DNA from: Rehmannia glutinosa
Lineage: Eukaryota; Streptophyta; Magnoliopsida; Lamiales; Orobanchaceae
NCBI GenBank assembly: GCA_016081115.2
Contig: CM071933.1
Location: forward strand, 64,432,660 to 64,496,659
DNA: 64,000 nt
Reading direction: 5' to 3'
Positions 11,256 to 23,220 of this stretch are shown here, piece by piece (the stretch's first letter is position 1; every line of letters starts with the position of its first letter). The notes under the pieces were generated by a model. It saw only the letters and a program-made list of their open reading frames with translations, was not told the DNA's origin and searched no databases. Made by a program: the position numbers and the translations under genes.

Positions 11256-12876
11256 AACCACCTCCAACTTTGAACTTTGCTTGTTGTCAAGCAAAACATT
11301 AAATCAATAAGAATGGTTCAATAAATTACAACACACAAGGATTTTTTTTTTTCAACACATTGAACACAAGCAGTCAAGTTCTTAGCCTTCTCAACCCGAA
11401 TTAACCATTCAGTAAAAACACAGTTTTGCAAAGCGATCGACTGTCAAGAAAGACTGTAATATCAGCAGGCATTATTCAAACTTGAAATCATCACTCCACA
11501 GATATTGATAGCTATGAATAACTTCAATTCAATAATGTCATGAAAATACAAGAATTTAATATATCATTGTAGTTAGTCTACTAGTCATATAACGAAGTTT
11601 CTTGAACTTTTATTGGAATGAGAATTCAAGGAATATACATTCTCCCTTTCGATTTTCTTTCTTTTTTTTTTAGGTTTATATTTTGAATTTTCGTTCAAAC
11701 ACTCCTAAGGTGGTTTCCCATACTCATATTTGTGTCGCCGTTTTACGTAAAAGACAAACATGGGGCTCATGAATGCTCCTAGTTACTAAGTAACAACAAA
11801 TAGAGGAGTATAACCTCGATTGGTCCATTTTTTTTCTCTTTTTTTTTTCTTTTTTTTTCATTTTTTTTATCCACAAGCTTGGTTTTAACAACTAGTTAAC
11901 CACCACTAAATCATGAATTCTCGAACATTCATAACACTAAGTATTGTCGTAAATGCCTTAACACATCAAGTAATATGGTGTTGGAAATCTCGTCAAAATT
12001 TAGCCCGCATCCACGTCAATCTATCTTTGACAATCAATTGCTTCACATTGAAACACAAATTAACAAGTTAATAAAGGTATAATTGGGCTAAGTTATTGAC
12101 TAGCAAGCACTTAATTTGTAAAAAACAAATTACCTCTTGTCGACAAACTCAAAATAAAAATAAGCACACACATACTCAGAACAAGCACACAAGCATTCTA
12201 AGAATGTAATTGCACCCACCTCCAACTTTAAAGGTTCACATTGTCCTCAATGTGAAAAAAAAAAGAGATGAACGAACACAAACAAAACACTCAAAAATCA
12301 ATCACACTAGAAGAAAATAAAAGAGGTGGAAAAAGAAAAATACGACCTTACTAGAAGAGTGAAATCGGTATTGAGCGACCATTGGGTTGTTTAGTACGAG
12401 ACCTTCATCGGCATCTTCATACCTAATCAAGGATACACAACTCGAATACCGTGAAATCAACAAATATAAATTTTTTTTTTGAAACTTTTTTTTTAATTAA
12501 AAACACGGCCGTGCTTTTTAAGCACGGCCAGGACGTGTTCGGTACGAATTTTTTCGATCAAAAAAAAAATTAAATTTTTTTTTTTTTGAAAAACACGACC
12601 GTGCTTGAAAAGCACGCCTGGGCGTGTTCGGTACGAATTTTTCCTACAAAATCTTGGATTTTTTGAATACGGTCAGGGTGTGTTCGCGAATTGGGTGACG
12701 AACACGGTCGTGCTTTTTAAGCACGGCCAGACCGTGTTTTTTTTTTAATTTTTTTTTTCAATCCCCAAGCAATAAAAAAAATTAAGTAAGAGAAAATGCA
12801 CACAAAATGCCGGGTTGCCTCCCGGTTAGCACTTCTTTAAAGTCGTATAGCTGGACCGTTTACCCAAATGTGGAGA
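11256..12876. other. Non-coding interior of the gypsy-type element
   Basis: No coding domain is seen. On the plus strand it has long T tracts near 11340, 11660 and 11830-11870. It also carries several hairpin modules (12503-12540, 12590-12629, 12703-12741) of the form ACACGGCCGTGCTTTTTAAG followed by the near-complement. The polypurine tract, as read on the minus strand, lies at 11256-11272. Confidence 0.6.
12503..12741. repeat. Dispersed CACGGCCGTG...GCACGGCC hairpin modules
   Basis: Three full modules and one partial one (about 12664) occur here. Each has an ACGGCCGTGCTTTTTAAGCA-like inverted repeat followed by CCAGGxCGTGTT. The same module occurs three times in each LTR (10823-10995 and 16566-16739). 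They are GC-rich islands in AT-rich sequence. The function is unknown; RNA packaging structure or simple repeat spread are possibilities. Confidence 0.6.
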
Positions 12877-13761
12877 TTAGTCGGGTGGAGCTTTGGACTT
12901 ATGAAAATCCTTTGGACATTTCGTAGCATTACCTCCAAATTCAAACTTCAAAATGTGCTCTTTGATCTTTTGGGTCTCTGTTTTGGAAATAAGTCTCCTA
13001 AGAAGATTATTTTTCATGGGTTGGCCTGCACTTTGATTAAATGTTCTCTCCAAGAGATTTTTAGTTTTCACATTACTCAAGGAAACTGAGTCAACAAAAG
13101 AACAAGTAGTATCCTTATCAATTTCAACATGAATTTTAAAAAGTACTTGTTCATCCCCCACTCTCAAAGTTAATTTTTCCTCATGAACATCAATGATAGA
13201 TTTTGCCGTAGCCAAGAAAGGACGCCCAAGAATTAGAGGAACATCAATATCATCATGCATATCAAGAATAACAAAATCAACTGGGAATATGAATTTATCA
13301 ATCTTGACTAACACATCATTAATAATACCTCTAGGATGTTTAATCGATTTATCAGCTAAGTGAATGCCCATTCTAGTAGGTTTCAGTTCACTTAATCCCA
13401 TATGCTTGAATGTATCATAAGACATCACGTTGATACTAGCTCCCAAGTCGGCTAGTGCCCTATCAACAGGTAAATCATCAATTGTGCAAGGGATAATAAA
13501 GCTTCCTGGATCATTAAATTTTTGTGGTAGTTCAATGGAAGGACATTTATCATTCAATTGCACATTTGATAATTTGTTAAGCTTATTTTCACTAGGAATG
13601 ATGTCATTAAGATCCCTAACATGCTTTGAAGGAGGTTGAACAAGTGGAATATTAGTATGTAATTGCTTGAAAGAATCAAGGTATTTACCAAATTTGTCCT
13701 CCCTTCTATCTTCTTCAGTTAAACTCAGGTAAGGAATCTTGGGCTTGTATTCTGCAACCAC
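12877..13761 (-). CDS. Gypsy-type retropepsin region (C-terminal part of gag-protease)
   Basis: A 294-codon open frame. It begins with the linker VAEYKPKIPYLSLTEEDR, characteristic of plant gypsy gag-pol polyproteins. It then carries an aspartic protease domain with the DLGASINVM active-site loop near residue 107 and the ILGRPFLATAKSIIDV segment near residue 177. There is no reverse transcriptase downstream; the frame stops at 12877. The first codon is only an internal Met: the upstream frame (gag) is separated by a stop at about 13766, so gag and protease are probably one polyprotein broken by a small change. Confidence 0.8.
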   Translation of the reverse strand: MVAEYKPKIPYLSLTEEDRREDKFGKYLDSFKQLHTNIPLVQPPSKHVRDLNDIIPSENKLNKLSNVQLNDKCPSIELPQKFNDPGSFIIPCTIDDLPVDRALADLGASINVMSYDTFKHMGLSELKPTRMGIHLADKSIKHPRGIINDVLVKIDKFIFPVDFVILDMHDDIDVPLILGRPFLATAKSIIDVHEEKLTLRVGDEQVLFKIHVEIDKDTTCSFVDSVSLSNVKTKNLLERTFNQSAGQPMKNNLLRRLISKTETQKIKEHILKFEFGGNATKCPKDFHKSKAPPD

Positions 13762-13765
13762 CTTT

Positions 13766-15156
13766 TCACGGGTTTGTCATCCCCACATATTTTCGCATGG
13801 GAGTGTTATGCTCATGTGGAACATTGATGGTGATTGCTTTTACATGCTCTATTGGGTTTGGCTCAGTGTTACCCGGTAAACTTCCTTGTGGTCTTTCAGA
13901 AATCATTTTTGCAATCTGTCCTATTTGGTTTTCTATATTATGGATAGATGCCTCCTGATTTCTTAAAGATGTCTCTACCGCTTGGAATCGAGTATTTGTT
14001 GATTGCACAAACTTTGTTATAAGATCTTCCAAGTTACGCTTACCTTGATTTGGCTGAACTCCGGAAGGCGTGTGTAGGTTAGGATTGGGATTAGGTCGTG
14101 GTTGACCTTGATTTCCCAATCGAAATTAGGATCTTTGCCGCCACCTGTGAGGATTGTATGTGTTGCCGTAAGGATTATTTGGGTAATTTCTGGCTTGATT
14201 CCCAACGTAATTGGCCTGTTCAGCTTGTGGTATTGTGTGTGGGCAGTCCTGATGATTATGCAATCCCCCGCAAGTTTCACAACATAAAACGTGCGGTGGT
14301 GGTGGTTTAGGAGCCGCTAGATCGTCAATTTTTGGGTCAAAGCTTCGACTTGTGCGGCTAGTGTAAACATCGCATCCGCATTATAAACACTCTGTTCGTT
14401 AGGTTTACCTCGCACGGATTGCCATTGATAGCCATTCATGGCCATTCCTCTATCGATCTTGGGCGACTTCCTCGGTGTTTTATTGTTCAAAGTTCCCCCC
14501 ACCACGAGATCGATCATTTGCCTTGTTGACGAGAGTAGCCCATTGTAAAATGTTTGGACTTGCATCCAAATAGGAAGACCATGATGTGGGCATTTCTGCA
14601 ACAATTCTTTGAATCTCTCCCAAGTGTCGTACAAGGTCTCGTCATCTTCTTGAGTGAATGAAGAGATTTCATTCCTCAATCGTGCAGTTTTGGCCGGTGG
14701 AAAATACTTCAAAAGGAACTTTTCAGCCATAATGCTCCATGTTGTGATTGTTCCCTTTGGCAAAGTATTTAGCCATTGTTTAGCCCGTCCCCGAAGAGTA
14801 AATGGGAATAAGCGTAAACGGATGGCATCGTCAGAGACCCCATTGATTTTGAATGTATCGCAGATTTCGAGAAAATTTGTGATATGATTATTGGGATCTT
14901 CGTCTGGTAGGCCGTCAAATTGAACAAACTGTTGCACCATCTGAATGACATTTGGTTTTATTTCAAAATTATTGGCTGCAACAGCGGGCCTCACGATACT
15001 AGACGATGTGCCGTCCATGGATGGTTTGGCGTAATCGTACATAGTTCTTTGTTCATCTTTGCTTTTGTTAATATCTTCTTCGTGGTCTGTATTAGTACTT
15101 TCCTCTGTGTTGCTACCGGCGGTGTCGCGCTTCCAAATTCGACGACGAGTAGGCAT
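13766..15156 (-). pseudogene. gag: Gypsy-type gag with zinc knuckle, frame-broken
   Basis: Starts at the ATG at 15156 (MPTRRRIWKRDTAGSN). A Retrotrans_gag domain lies at about residues 60-215 (FVQFDGLPDEDPNNHITNFL and RLRLFPFTLRGRAKQWLNTL). The frame stops at 14317. Next, in another frame, comes a zinc knuckle CETCGGLHNHQDC (CX2CX3HX4C) at about 14270-14230, then a stop near 14130. After that an Asn/Pro-rich and coiled-coil tail (IENQIGQIAKMI) runs to 13766. At least two frameshifts or stops therefore separate the segments. The order gag, knuckle, protease is normal for plant gypsy elements. Confidence 0.78.
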
Positions 15157-15202
15157 GCACTACGGTAAATAGAGAGGATAAGTGTAATCCAATAATTTTC
15201 AA

Positions 15203-16997
15203 ACCTTTAAAACCTTAGGCAAGTGCACCTATCGTTTTATAGTATAGATTGTTGAGTACCGAGTGTCATTCCCACGAGGATTGTAAGTACTAATAATTAC
15301 CGTCTTTTTGTTATTTAATCTAATAATTTTCAGAGTTTTGTTTGTCAAAATGGAAAATGGAAAATAGAGAATTTAAAATAATTGCAACTTACAAAAGATT
15401 AAATAAAAGTAGATTGTAGAATTAAGAAATCAAGAGCTAGAAATGTGCTTGAATGTAAATCCCTCTAGAATGTTTTTGTGATTCAACAAGATAAAAATAC
15501 AACCATAAACCCTTAAGCAAAAACCAACCTCTTTTAATAAAATCTCATGTTTTATGGACCGTAGAAATTCCCGATTTAAGTTAAACCCTCTATCGAGCGC
15601 GAATAACTTCTAACCTCAAGTTGATTAACTGAAATCTCTTTCTATTTAAAACCCTCAAGACAGCATTATAACGATTTGTGAATTCCCATATTAGGTTTGA
15701 CCCTAATTCAGAAGATTTATGTCGTCCTATATCTAGGATTGCATGCAACTCTTTTCACTTATATAGATTCTATTTCACCATGAATCTCTCGATTTCCCGG
15801 ATGAAAAATAAACTTCCAATCAATATTGCGCATATACCAATTCGAATGAATAAAGCATAATATAAGTGAATCACACAAAACATGAAGATTTTATTAAAAA
15901 CATTCAAACCTTAATCACAAATTCATTCTTAGAGTTCATTACATTCAAACACTAGAAATTTAGCTACATATGGCTTTGACAAGAGAGTATACTACACAAG
16001 AAGATTTGAATAAAATGAACATGGTGTACTTAGCTCTTATTCAAGACCAATTCAAGACTTTCTCCTTGGTTGATTGCAATGATGTTGAGCTCCAAGACTT
16101 CTCCTCTATTGCTCTTCAACTTCCAACTCTACCTCTCTTTTATCCTCTCAATGTATTTTTCTTTGAAACTTAGAATATACAATGAATATACAATGAATCT
16201 CTCTATCAATGAATGAATACTACATGAATTATGAATCTTTTTTCCCAACTCAAACTCTTGGTTTTTATAGGCACCATCTTTGTGAAAGAACACATCAATA
16301 ATGCTAACAAATGCTCCATTTCCATGGTTGTTGGTTGAATCATTGTGTGCACATTCATGGTTGAGTTGGTTGAATCATTGTATTCACATGACAATACTCC
16401 ACTTCCATTGGTTGAGTTGGTTGAATAATTGTGTCCACATGACAATTGAGGGAATAATAGAGTTTGGTGCAGCAAAATGAGGTGTAAAAGTTGCTCAAAG
16501 GTTGTCAAAAAGCAAAAAAGGAAAGCTTCCATAATTTCCGCCAAAAGAACATCCAGACTGGACGAAAAACACGCCCGTGCTTTAAAAGCACGGGCAGGCC
16601 GTGTTTTTGGATTTTTCCGAACACGGCCGTGCTTGAAAAGTACGGCCTGGCCGTGTTTGGTACGTCGGGGTCGAAAAATTGCTCGTTTTTTACTTCTAAA
16701 AAAGCACGGTCGTGCTTAAAAACACACCTTGCCCGTGTTTGACTGAAAAGGCCCCTAAATGACGCGTTAAGCTTGGGATTTTGAGTGTTTTTGCATCCAG
16801 AAACCCCCGGGTATGTTTTAACATGAAACCATGGCCCAAAATTCACCAAAAACAGCTCCAAATCATCAATCTACACCAATAAAAGCACCTCGGAGTAATG
16901 TGAACTATGTATAATCAAAACTTTATGAAACTAACAATAAAATAACTCAAATCATACTCAAATATACACATAAAACATGCATAAAAAACCCTTATCA
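15203..16997 (-). repeat. 5' LTR of the gypsy-type element (right copy)
   Basis: 1795 bp, matching 9457-11255. The internal boundary lacks the terminal 16 bp found at the outer end of the other LTR, and no tRNA-complementary primer site is recognisable between 15157 and 15202. It carries the same three hairpin modules, including GCCCGTGCTTTAAAAGCACG near 16570. Confidence 0.85.
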
Positions 16998-17002
16998 ATA
17001 AA

Positions 17003-18164
17003 ACTCCATATGAGTTATGGAAAGGTCGGGAGCCGGCCCACAATTACCTAAAGGTATGGGGGTGTTTGGCTAAGGTAAAAGTACCAGAGCCAAAGCAAGT
17101 GAAGATAGGACCCAAGACGGTCGACTCTATCTTCATAGGATATGCACTGAATAGTGCTGCATATCGGTTTCTAGTACACAAGTCAGATATACTTGATGTG
17201 ACGGAAGGAACCACTATTGAGTCAAGGAATGCTGTGTTTTTCGAGCACATCTATCCTTGTAAAGAAAATAAAGAAGAGAGCTCGATAAAAAGAACTCATG
17301 ATGCTGCAGGTGATACATCACAAGGTAGTGATGAACCAAAACGCAGCAAAAGGGCGAAGACAACTAAGTCATTTGGTCCAGAATTCATGATCTACTTGTT
17401 GGATAATGAACCTAGGACCATCCAAGAAGCACTGTCTAGTCCTGAAGCCCCAATGTGGATGGAGGCTATCAATGCAGAGATAGACTCTATCATGCAAAAC
17501 CACACATGGGAATTGGTTGATCTCCCATCTGGCAGTAAACCTCTAGGATGCAAGTGGGTCCTAAGGAGGAAATACAAGGCTGATGGATCGATCGATAAAT
17601 ATAAAGCCAGATTAGTGGCTAAAGGCTTCAAACAAAAGGAAGGACATGATTTCTTTGACAGCTACTCACCTGTTACGAGGATTACCTCCATTAGGGTGCT
17701 CTTGGCGATTGCTACCTTGCACAATCTCGAAGTTCACCAAATGGATGTAAAGACTATATTTCTGAACGGGGAGTTGGAGAAAGAAATCTATATGGAACAA
17801 CCCGAGGGGTTCGTGGTTCCTGGACAAGAGAAAAAGGTGTGCAGGCTAGTTAAGTCCTTGTACGGACTAAAACAAGCACCAAGGCAATGGCACATTAAAT
17901 TTGACAATGTGATGATGTCAAATGGATTTCGCATTAACGAATGCGATAAGTGTGTATACGTAAAGGGCACACCGGACTCATTTATCATCGTTTGTCTATA
18001 TGTTGATGACATGTTGATAATGGGAAGCACTCGTGAACTGACATTGAGAACGAAGAACATGTTGAAAGATAACTTCGACATGAAGGATTTGGGTCTAGCC
18101 GATGTGATCCTAGGGATCAAAATTGATAGGACTTCAGAAGGCATCCTACTGTCTCAATCTCACT
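17003..18164 (+). CDS. pol: Outer copia integrase C-terminus and reverse transcriptase (5' part)
   Basis: Resumes the frame cut at 9435: TPYELWKGREP and then the KVWGCLAKV motif of copia integrase C-termini. A long open frame (17066 onward) carries the RVT_2 reverse transcriptase: WMEAINAEIDSI, LVAKGFKQKEG, the first catalytic Asp in [26 protein letters not shown], and the YVDD box at 17999-18010. The usual Ala after DVKT is Ile here. The frame is cut at 18164 by the SIRE-like element, with target site TCACT at 18160-18164, and the RT/RNase H continues at 32293. The open frame of about 375 codons suggests this part decayed little before interruption. Confidence 0.9.
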
Positions 18165-19735
18165 TGTTGGGAAATTTATTGTTTAGATTTTGATGAATGC
18201 CATGTAAAACTTAGAATAGGAAGTTGGCACCCCATTTTTGTTGTAAACTGCATTATAATAAATAGGGCTAGTCAAGCTGAGTTAAGTCAGCTATGCTCAA
18301 ACATGCAAGAAGACAATCAAGACGGAAGGAAGACTCACTGCAAGACAGGTTGAGTATGGCAAAGAAGAGAAGACAGGGACTCGGATGAAGGAACAACTAA
18401 GATGCGGTGAGTGGAGTATCGGTCAAGTCAAGTCCTAAATATAGCTAAGTCTCAAGTCGAAAGTAAGGAGAGTCATCCAATGATTGGAAGTCGACTCTAA
18501 GTCATCCGGGGAAAGCAAGGAAATGCGTCAAGTCGAGATAATCGAAAGAGATCCGTTGCACGTAAATCAAGAGAATTACTTAAACAAGTAATATCTCCAT
18601 GCTATCTTTCTCGGAGTGCTCAGTCACAGAAGCGTGCAAGGGGAATAAACCAATGGGAAGCACTACACCGTGTCAGTGCTCTGAAAAGCTGAAGAACAAT
18701 TCATACGAGGAAGTGGCAATTCCAAGGACTGCAACAAGACAAGCCAACGACCACAAGTGACTTTCAAAAATAAGCCTATCTCTTCAACGGGCAGATTTTG
18801 GAAAGATCACTATAAAAGGCTGAGGAATAACTCTGAGAGAAAGTTACGCAGGTTACCTTGACCAAATACAAGCAAGAAAGAAACATTTTGTAACCTGAAA
18901 CATTCTCAAGTTATTAAACGCTCAATCCTCAAGCCTACATTACGAAGAACATCAATCCAACACTCACCTGTGAAGGAAAGATAACTTCAATCAGTTGAAG
19001 AGAAAATTACTGAAGAATCAAGGGGTCTACATTCCACGAAGGATTGTAGGAAGGTTCAAGGTCGAACCAGTCTTGAGCTTTTGGAGGGCTTCGTGATCAA
19101 ATCCAAAGAGCTTGAGCAAGTGGGTTGTAGTAGCAAGGCAGCTGCCCTGTGAAGAAGCTGAGTCGCACGAGGCCACCAGTGAGTGACCAAGGCATCTCGA
19201 TCGAGTCCCGAAGGATCAAGTCATTTGTGTGATCAAGACTTGTATCCGGACTTATTACCACTTTGTATACAAATCAATACCTAGTGGATTCCTCGGGAGT
19301 TGGAGAAGAGAGGAGTAGAAGAATTACCACATCTTCGAACCTCTATAAAAATTTATCGTGTCATTTACATTTCAAAGACTTTAATTCCTCGCATCTTATT
19401 TGTTTAATTCTGCGACATATTTGCTATCCATTTGATAATCTCTAAGTACTAAAACCCAAGTACTAAATCATAACTAAACCAAACTTAAGGGTGTTAAGTC
19501 TTGTGAAAACAAACCACAATTGAGCTAATTGGTCTTAATGGTTGAGTTATTCTATCAACGGCTCGATCGAGTCCGTTGAGTGACTAACTCTATTGATTAA
19601 CTAAATTGGTTGTCAACCAAGGACTGGTGTGTAGTATCAACTCGAACTTTTAAAAGGACTAAATCGAAAATTTGGTAAGGTTTATTCAACCCCCTCCCCT
19701 TCTAAACCTTACACTCACACCCCTTGGGACCTACA
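18165..19735 (+). repeat. 5' LTR of the SIRE-like element
   Basis: 1571 bp, starting TGTTGGGAAATT and ending GGGACCTACA. A TATA box TATAAAAG lies at 18811-18818. Compared with the 3' LTR, most mismatches fall where one copy has CAG or CTG. Confidence 0.93.
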
Positions 19736-19737
19736 AG

Positions 19738-19749
19738 TGGTATCGGAGT
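19738..19749 (+). other. Primer-binding site of the SIRE-like element
   Basis: TGGTATCGGAGT lies two bases after the LTR end. It is close to TGGTATCAGAGC, the complement of plant initiator tRNA-Met 3' end. The difference at CAG to CGG fits the CHG-site damage seen elsewhere in the element; the related copy at 43989-44004 keeps the canonical sequence. Confidence 0.8.
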
Positions 19750-19863
19750 TGTTGGTTCATTGAGCCTTCCTTGACCAGTTCTTGAACTAGATCTCCAAAC
19801 TTTTCAAAGTCTGTTTTAGTACTTAAGTTTTCAAAACTTCTTTTATCATTAAAAGTTATTATC

Positions 19864-21669
19864 ATGGAAGAAAATTTGACACGCATCCCTATGTTCACAA
19901 TTGAAGAATTTGATGATTGGAAAATTCGTATGCGAGGCTCATCTATCAAACATTACATGATGAGATGTGGATAGTGATAGAGGATGGGCCACCTTTGCAA
20001 ATCTTAAAAGTAAAACGATTGTAAGAAGAGCTACGGTGAAGGTGAAGAGGATGTTGCCCCTAGACCGGCTATGGTTGAAAAACCAAGAACGAATGGACAA
20101 ATGATGACGAGAAAAAGATACTACGGACAATGTAGCCAAGGACATCCTCTACAAAACCTTGGACAAAGCCATGTTCAATAAAGTCAAGTCATGCAAAACG
20201 GCTAAAGAAATCTGGGACAAGCTAACATTGATTTGTGAAGGCTCAGAGCAAATCAAGGAAAATAAATTATCATGAAGTTGTACAAAAATTTGAGAATTTC
20301 AAAATGATCGCAGGAGAAAACCTGGATCAACTGGATGCTCGGTTCACGTAAATCACCAACGAGCTATCGCACTTGGAAAGGAATATACACGAGAAGGAAA
20401 TGTGTATGAAGATCCTAAAAGGTCTCAAATTTGAATGGGAAATGAAGGTCATGGCACCGAGACATTCCATGGACCTATCGAAGACCTCCAACCATGAACT
20501 ATTCTCGGATCTCAAAGCCTACGAATTTGAGTGAGAAGAAAAGATCGAGGAAGAGACAGTTGTACCCAAAACAATTTGCTCTAATTGTTAAGGATGGAAA
20601 GAGAGTCAAGTCAAAGAAGTCATTGATCCAAAAGAAATAGCCCCGATGGTTAAAAGGTTCAACAAGTTCTTCAATAAGAACTACAAGAGAGGCAAGGGGG
20701 AATCTTCCGGAAGACACTCGGCTCCTCCAAGTCAAGGAAGATAGGCCAACCAAGAGAACGGATCATCAAAAAGTGAATATCAAAGGATTGACAATCCAGA
20801 ATGGAAAGAGTCGATCAAAAGGTTGAATATCTATCTGAATCGTAGGCAACCAGGTCACTATGCCATTGATTGCCCATATCCTGTAGTCAACAAATACAGG
20901 AATGAAGAAGAAAGAAAGGTCTTGAGAGAAAGAAGACAAGAAAAGAAAAAGGCAATGTTGGTGCAGAGATGGCCGAGACAGCCAAGTCAAGAGACACGGT
21001 GATTCGAGAGAGCGGTGAAGCCGACTACTCAAGTGACTCGAAGAAGAAGCCCGATCATTTTGATGTCCAAGGAACAAGATCAACCCGACCAAGAAGATGA
21101 GCGTACACTCTAACTCATCGAACTCGATTCTAGTGATAGTGATCGTGACACACACACTTCATCACCCACTTGATCTTTATGATTCATTAGGCAAAATGAT
21201 GAAAGATTTTGAACACATTAAATCCTCACACACACTACTAAATGAGGAAAATGACTACTAAGAGCAAAACTCACGGTGACTAAGGAGCCGAGTACTCTAG
21301 GTCAAATAGGCGATGAGAATAAAAGTTTAAAAGGCTGAAAATGCCAAGCTAATAGGAGAAATAGCTGCCATAGAAAAGAGGGAGAATGATCTCAAAAATG
21401 TGATTGCCTCATTCACTAAGGCATCTAAATCATTGGATGATCTTATTATGAGTCAAAGAGAATGTGGAGACAACACAGGCTTAGGATTTAATTCCTCTGT
21501 GCTATGTCAAACTCCAAAAGTAATTTTGGAAAAAGGATCTTCAAGCAATGAAGAGTCTAAAAAATCCAAAACTCCAAATGGTGCACACACATTCACTCCA
21601 AAGCACAATTACAAGCAAATTGGCCTTGGTTATAAAGGAAAAGGAAAAATGCCCGGTTGGGTGCGTTGA
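19864..21669 (+). pseudogene. gag: SIRE-like gag, heavily frameshifted
   Basis: Starts at the ATG at 19864 (MEENLTRIPMFTIEEFDDWK), the typical UBN2-type gag opening of plant copia elements. Stops and frameshifts follow within 40 codons. Recognisable segments of the domain continue to about 20540 in alternating frames. A degraded zinc knuckle (...RRQPGHYAIDCP) lies near 20835-20875 with its first Cys pair lost. The 3' part (21400-21669) is a Lys/Ser-rich open stretch ending KGKGKMPGWVR. A parallel but less damaged gag lies on the minus strand at 42437-43876, which helps place the frame breaks. Confidence 0.75.
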
Positions 21670-22189
21670 GAGGGCAGTGAGAAGAGATTGACCAAGTTCC
21701 TCAAAGCAAACTCCAAACAGAATTACTTTGTAAAGAAGAACAGAGCTACCAAAACCCCAAAAGTTCTATAAAAGAAACACATATGGTGGGAATGGTAGAA
21801 AATATCCAAGCCAAGCCGATTGGAACGATGTGAACTATCAAAGATAGACTTATGGAATATAAGCCCAAATGGCAAAGGCCAGAACTCAAAGCAAAGGCCA
21901 TTCCAAAAGTATAAGAGCTTTCATCAACACATATATGTACCTAGGCACTACACTCGGAGACACCACAATTACCCCAAAGAAGGCAATTGCTAAAACACAT
22001 ATACAGCATACAGACAAAAGAGACAATCGTATGAACCTAGAATCCCCAAGCAATTTGCCAAAATTAATTATGATTATGGCAGCGATAGATGGCAACCCCT
22101 TAGAGCCGATCATTTGGCTATAGCTGGTTGGATCATCTTACAATACTAACCCCTCAGGACCCAGACAAATATGGGTACCTAAAACTTAA

Positions 22190-23220
22190 TTTCCTTGATT
22201 GCGGGTTCAAGGAACAAGTGAGTGCCAAGGAACCTGGTACATGGATAGTGGCATTCAGGCATATGACAGAAAGAAAAAGAAAATCTGTCAAGATTCAAGG
22301 AAGCTAAAGGAGCAAAAGTCATATTTGGAGAAATGAAGCTCCAGGTGAAATAAGAGGCATTGGATCCATCGGGAGGAACGGATTAGAAATCACGGATGTT
22401 GCATATGTTGAAGGACTCAACTTCAACTTGCTAAGCATCGACCAACTCTCGTGACAAGGGTTATAATGTTGGATTTAACATGGGTATATGCCAAATCAAG
22501 GATCTTGAATTGAATGAAATTGTGTTGTAAGGATGCGAGACAAAAGAACATGTATGTAGTAGATTGGTCAACCGCTACACACCAAAGACTGCCTATTAGC
22601 AAAGAGCACAAATTTGAATCAAGTTGGTTGTGGCACAAAAAGCCGAGTCACTGAATTTCAAAACGATCAACAAGCTTGCGAAGTAATCTTGTGGAAAGAC
22701 TTCCGGACTCGATATACAAGAAGGAAAGTATATGTGACGCATGTCGAAGGAAAACAAATCGAGATCATCATTCAAAGAAAAGACATGCCCATCTTCAACA
22801 AGGATATTGCACCGCTACATATGGATCTATTTGGTCCAGTTGAACCAGCTAGCATAAGTGGGAAGAAATATACCTTGGTGGTAGTAGATGACTACTCAAG
22901 ATATACATGGACAATATTCATGTGTAAGAAGAAAGAAACTCTACTAGAAACTACCACGGTGATGAAGAGGATTCAAAATGAGAAGAGCCAAACCATTATC
23001 AAAATAAGATCGACAGAGGAACCGAGTTTGTCAATGGTATAATAACTCAATATTGTATTGAAAATGGCATTGGTCATGAATTATCTGCAGCAAGGACTCC
23101 ATGTGAGAATGGAGTTGCGAGAAAGAAGGAATAGAACTCTCAAAGAAGCAAAGCAAGGACCATGTTAGCGAAGCGGGGTTACCAAAGAGATTTTGGGTCA
23201 AGCAATCAACACGACTTGTT
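22190..23220 (+). pseudogene. pol: SIRE-like protease and integrase, frameshifted
   Basis: The protease active site appears as WYMDSG near 22235. Integrase is clearest in an open frame at 22614-23042: HMDLFGPVEPASISGKKYT and VVVDDYSRYTWTIF, which contain the first catalytic Asp residues of the rve core. The following segment (RTPCENGV...RRNRTLKEA region, 23090-23160) carries the expected catalytic Glu region but is out of frame. Integrase joins the cDNA to host DNA. Frame damage is spread throughout, so no full product is made. Confidence 0.75.

Larger units (their letters stand above)
9441..16997 (-). mobile_element. Non-autonomous gypsy-type retrotransposon (gag-protease only)
   Basis: Inserted into the outer copia integrase. 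The target duplication ATAAA lies at 9436-9440 and 16998-17002, and the host reading frame resumes exactly after it. Read on the minus strand, the 5' LTR is at 16997-15203, followed by gag, protease, about 1.6 kb of non-coding DNA, a purine-rich tract (AAAGTTGGAGGTGGTT) and the 3' LTR at 11255-9441. There is no reverse transcriptase, RNase H or integrase, so mobility would depend on a relative. The gag and retropepsin style is that of plant gypsy elements. The LTRs look nearly identical, which suggests recent insertion. Confidence 0.88.
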
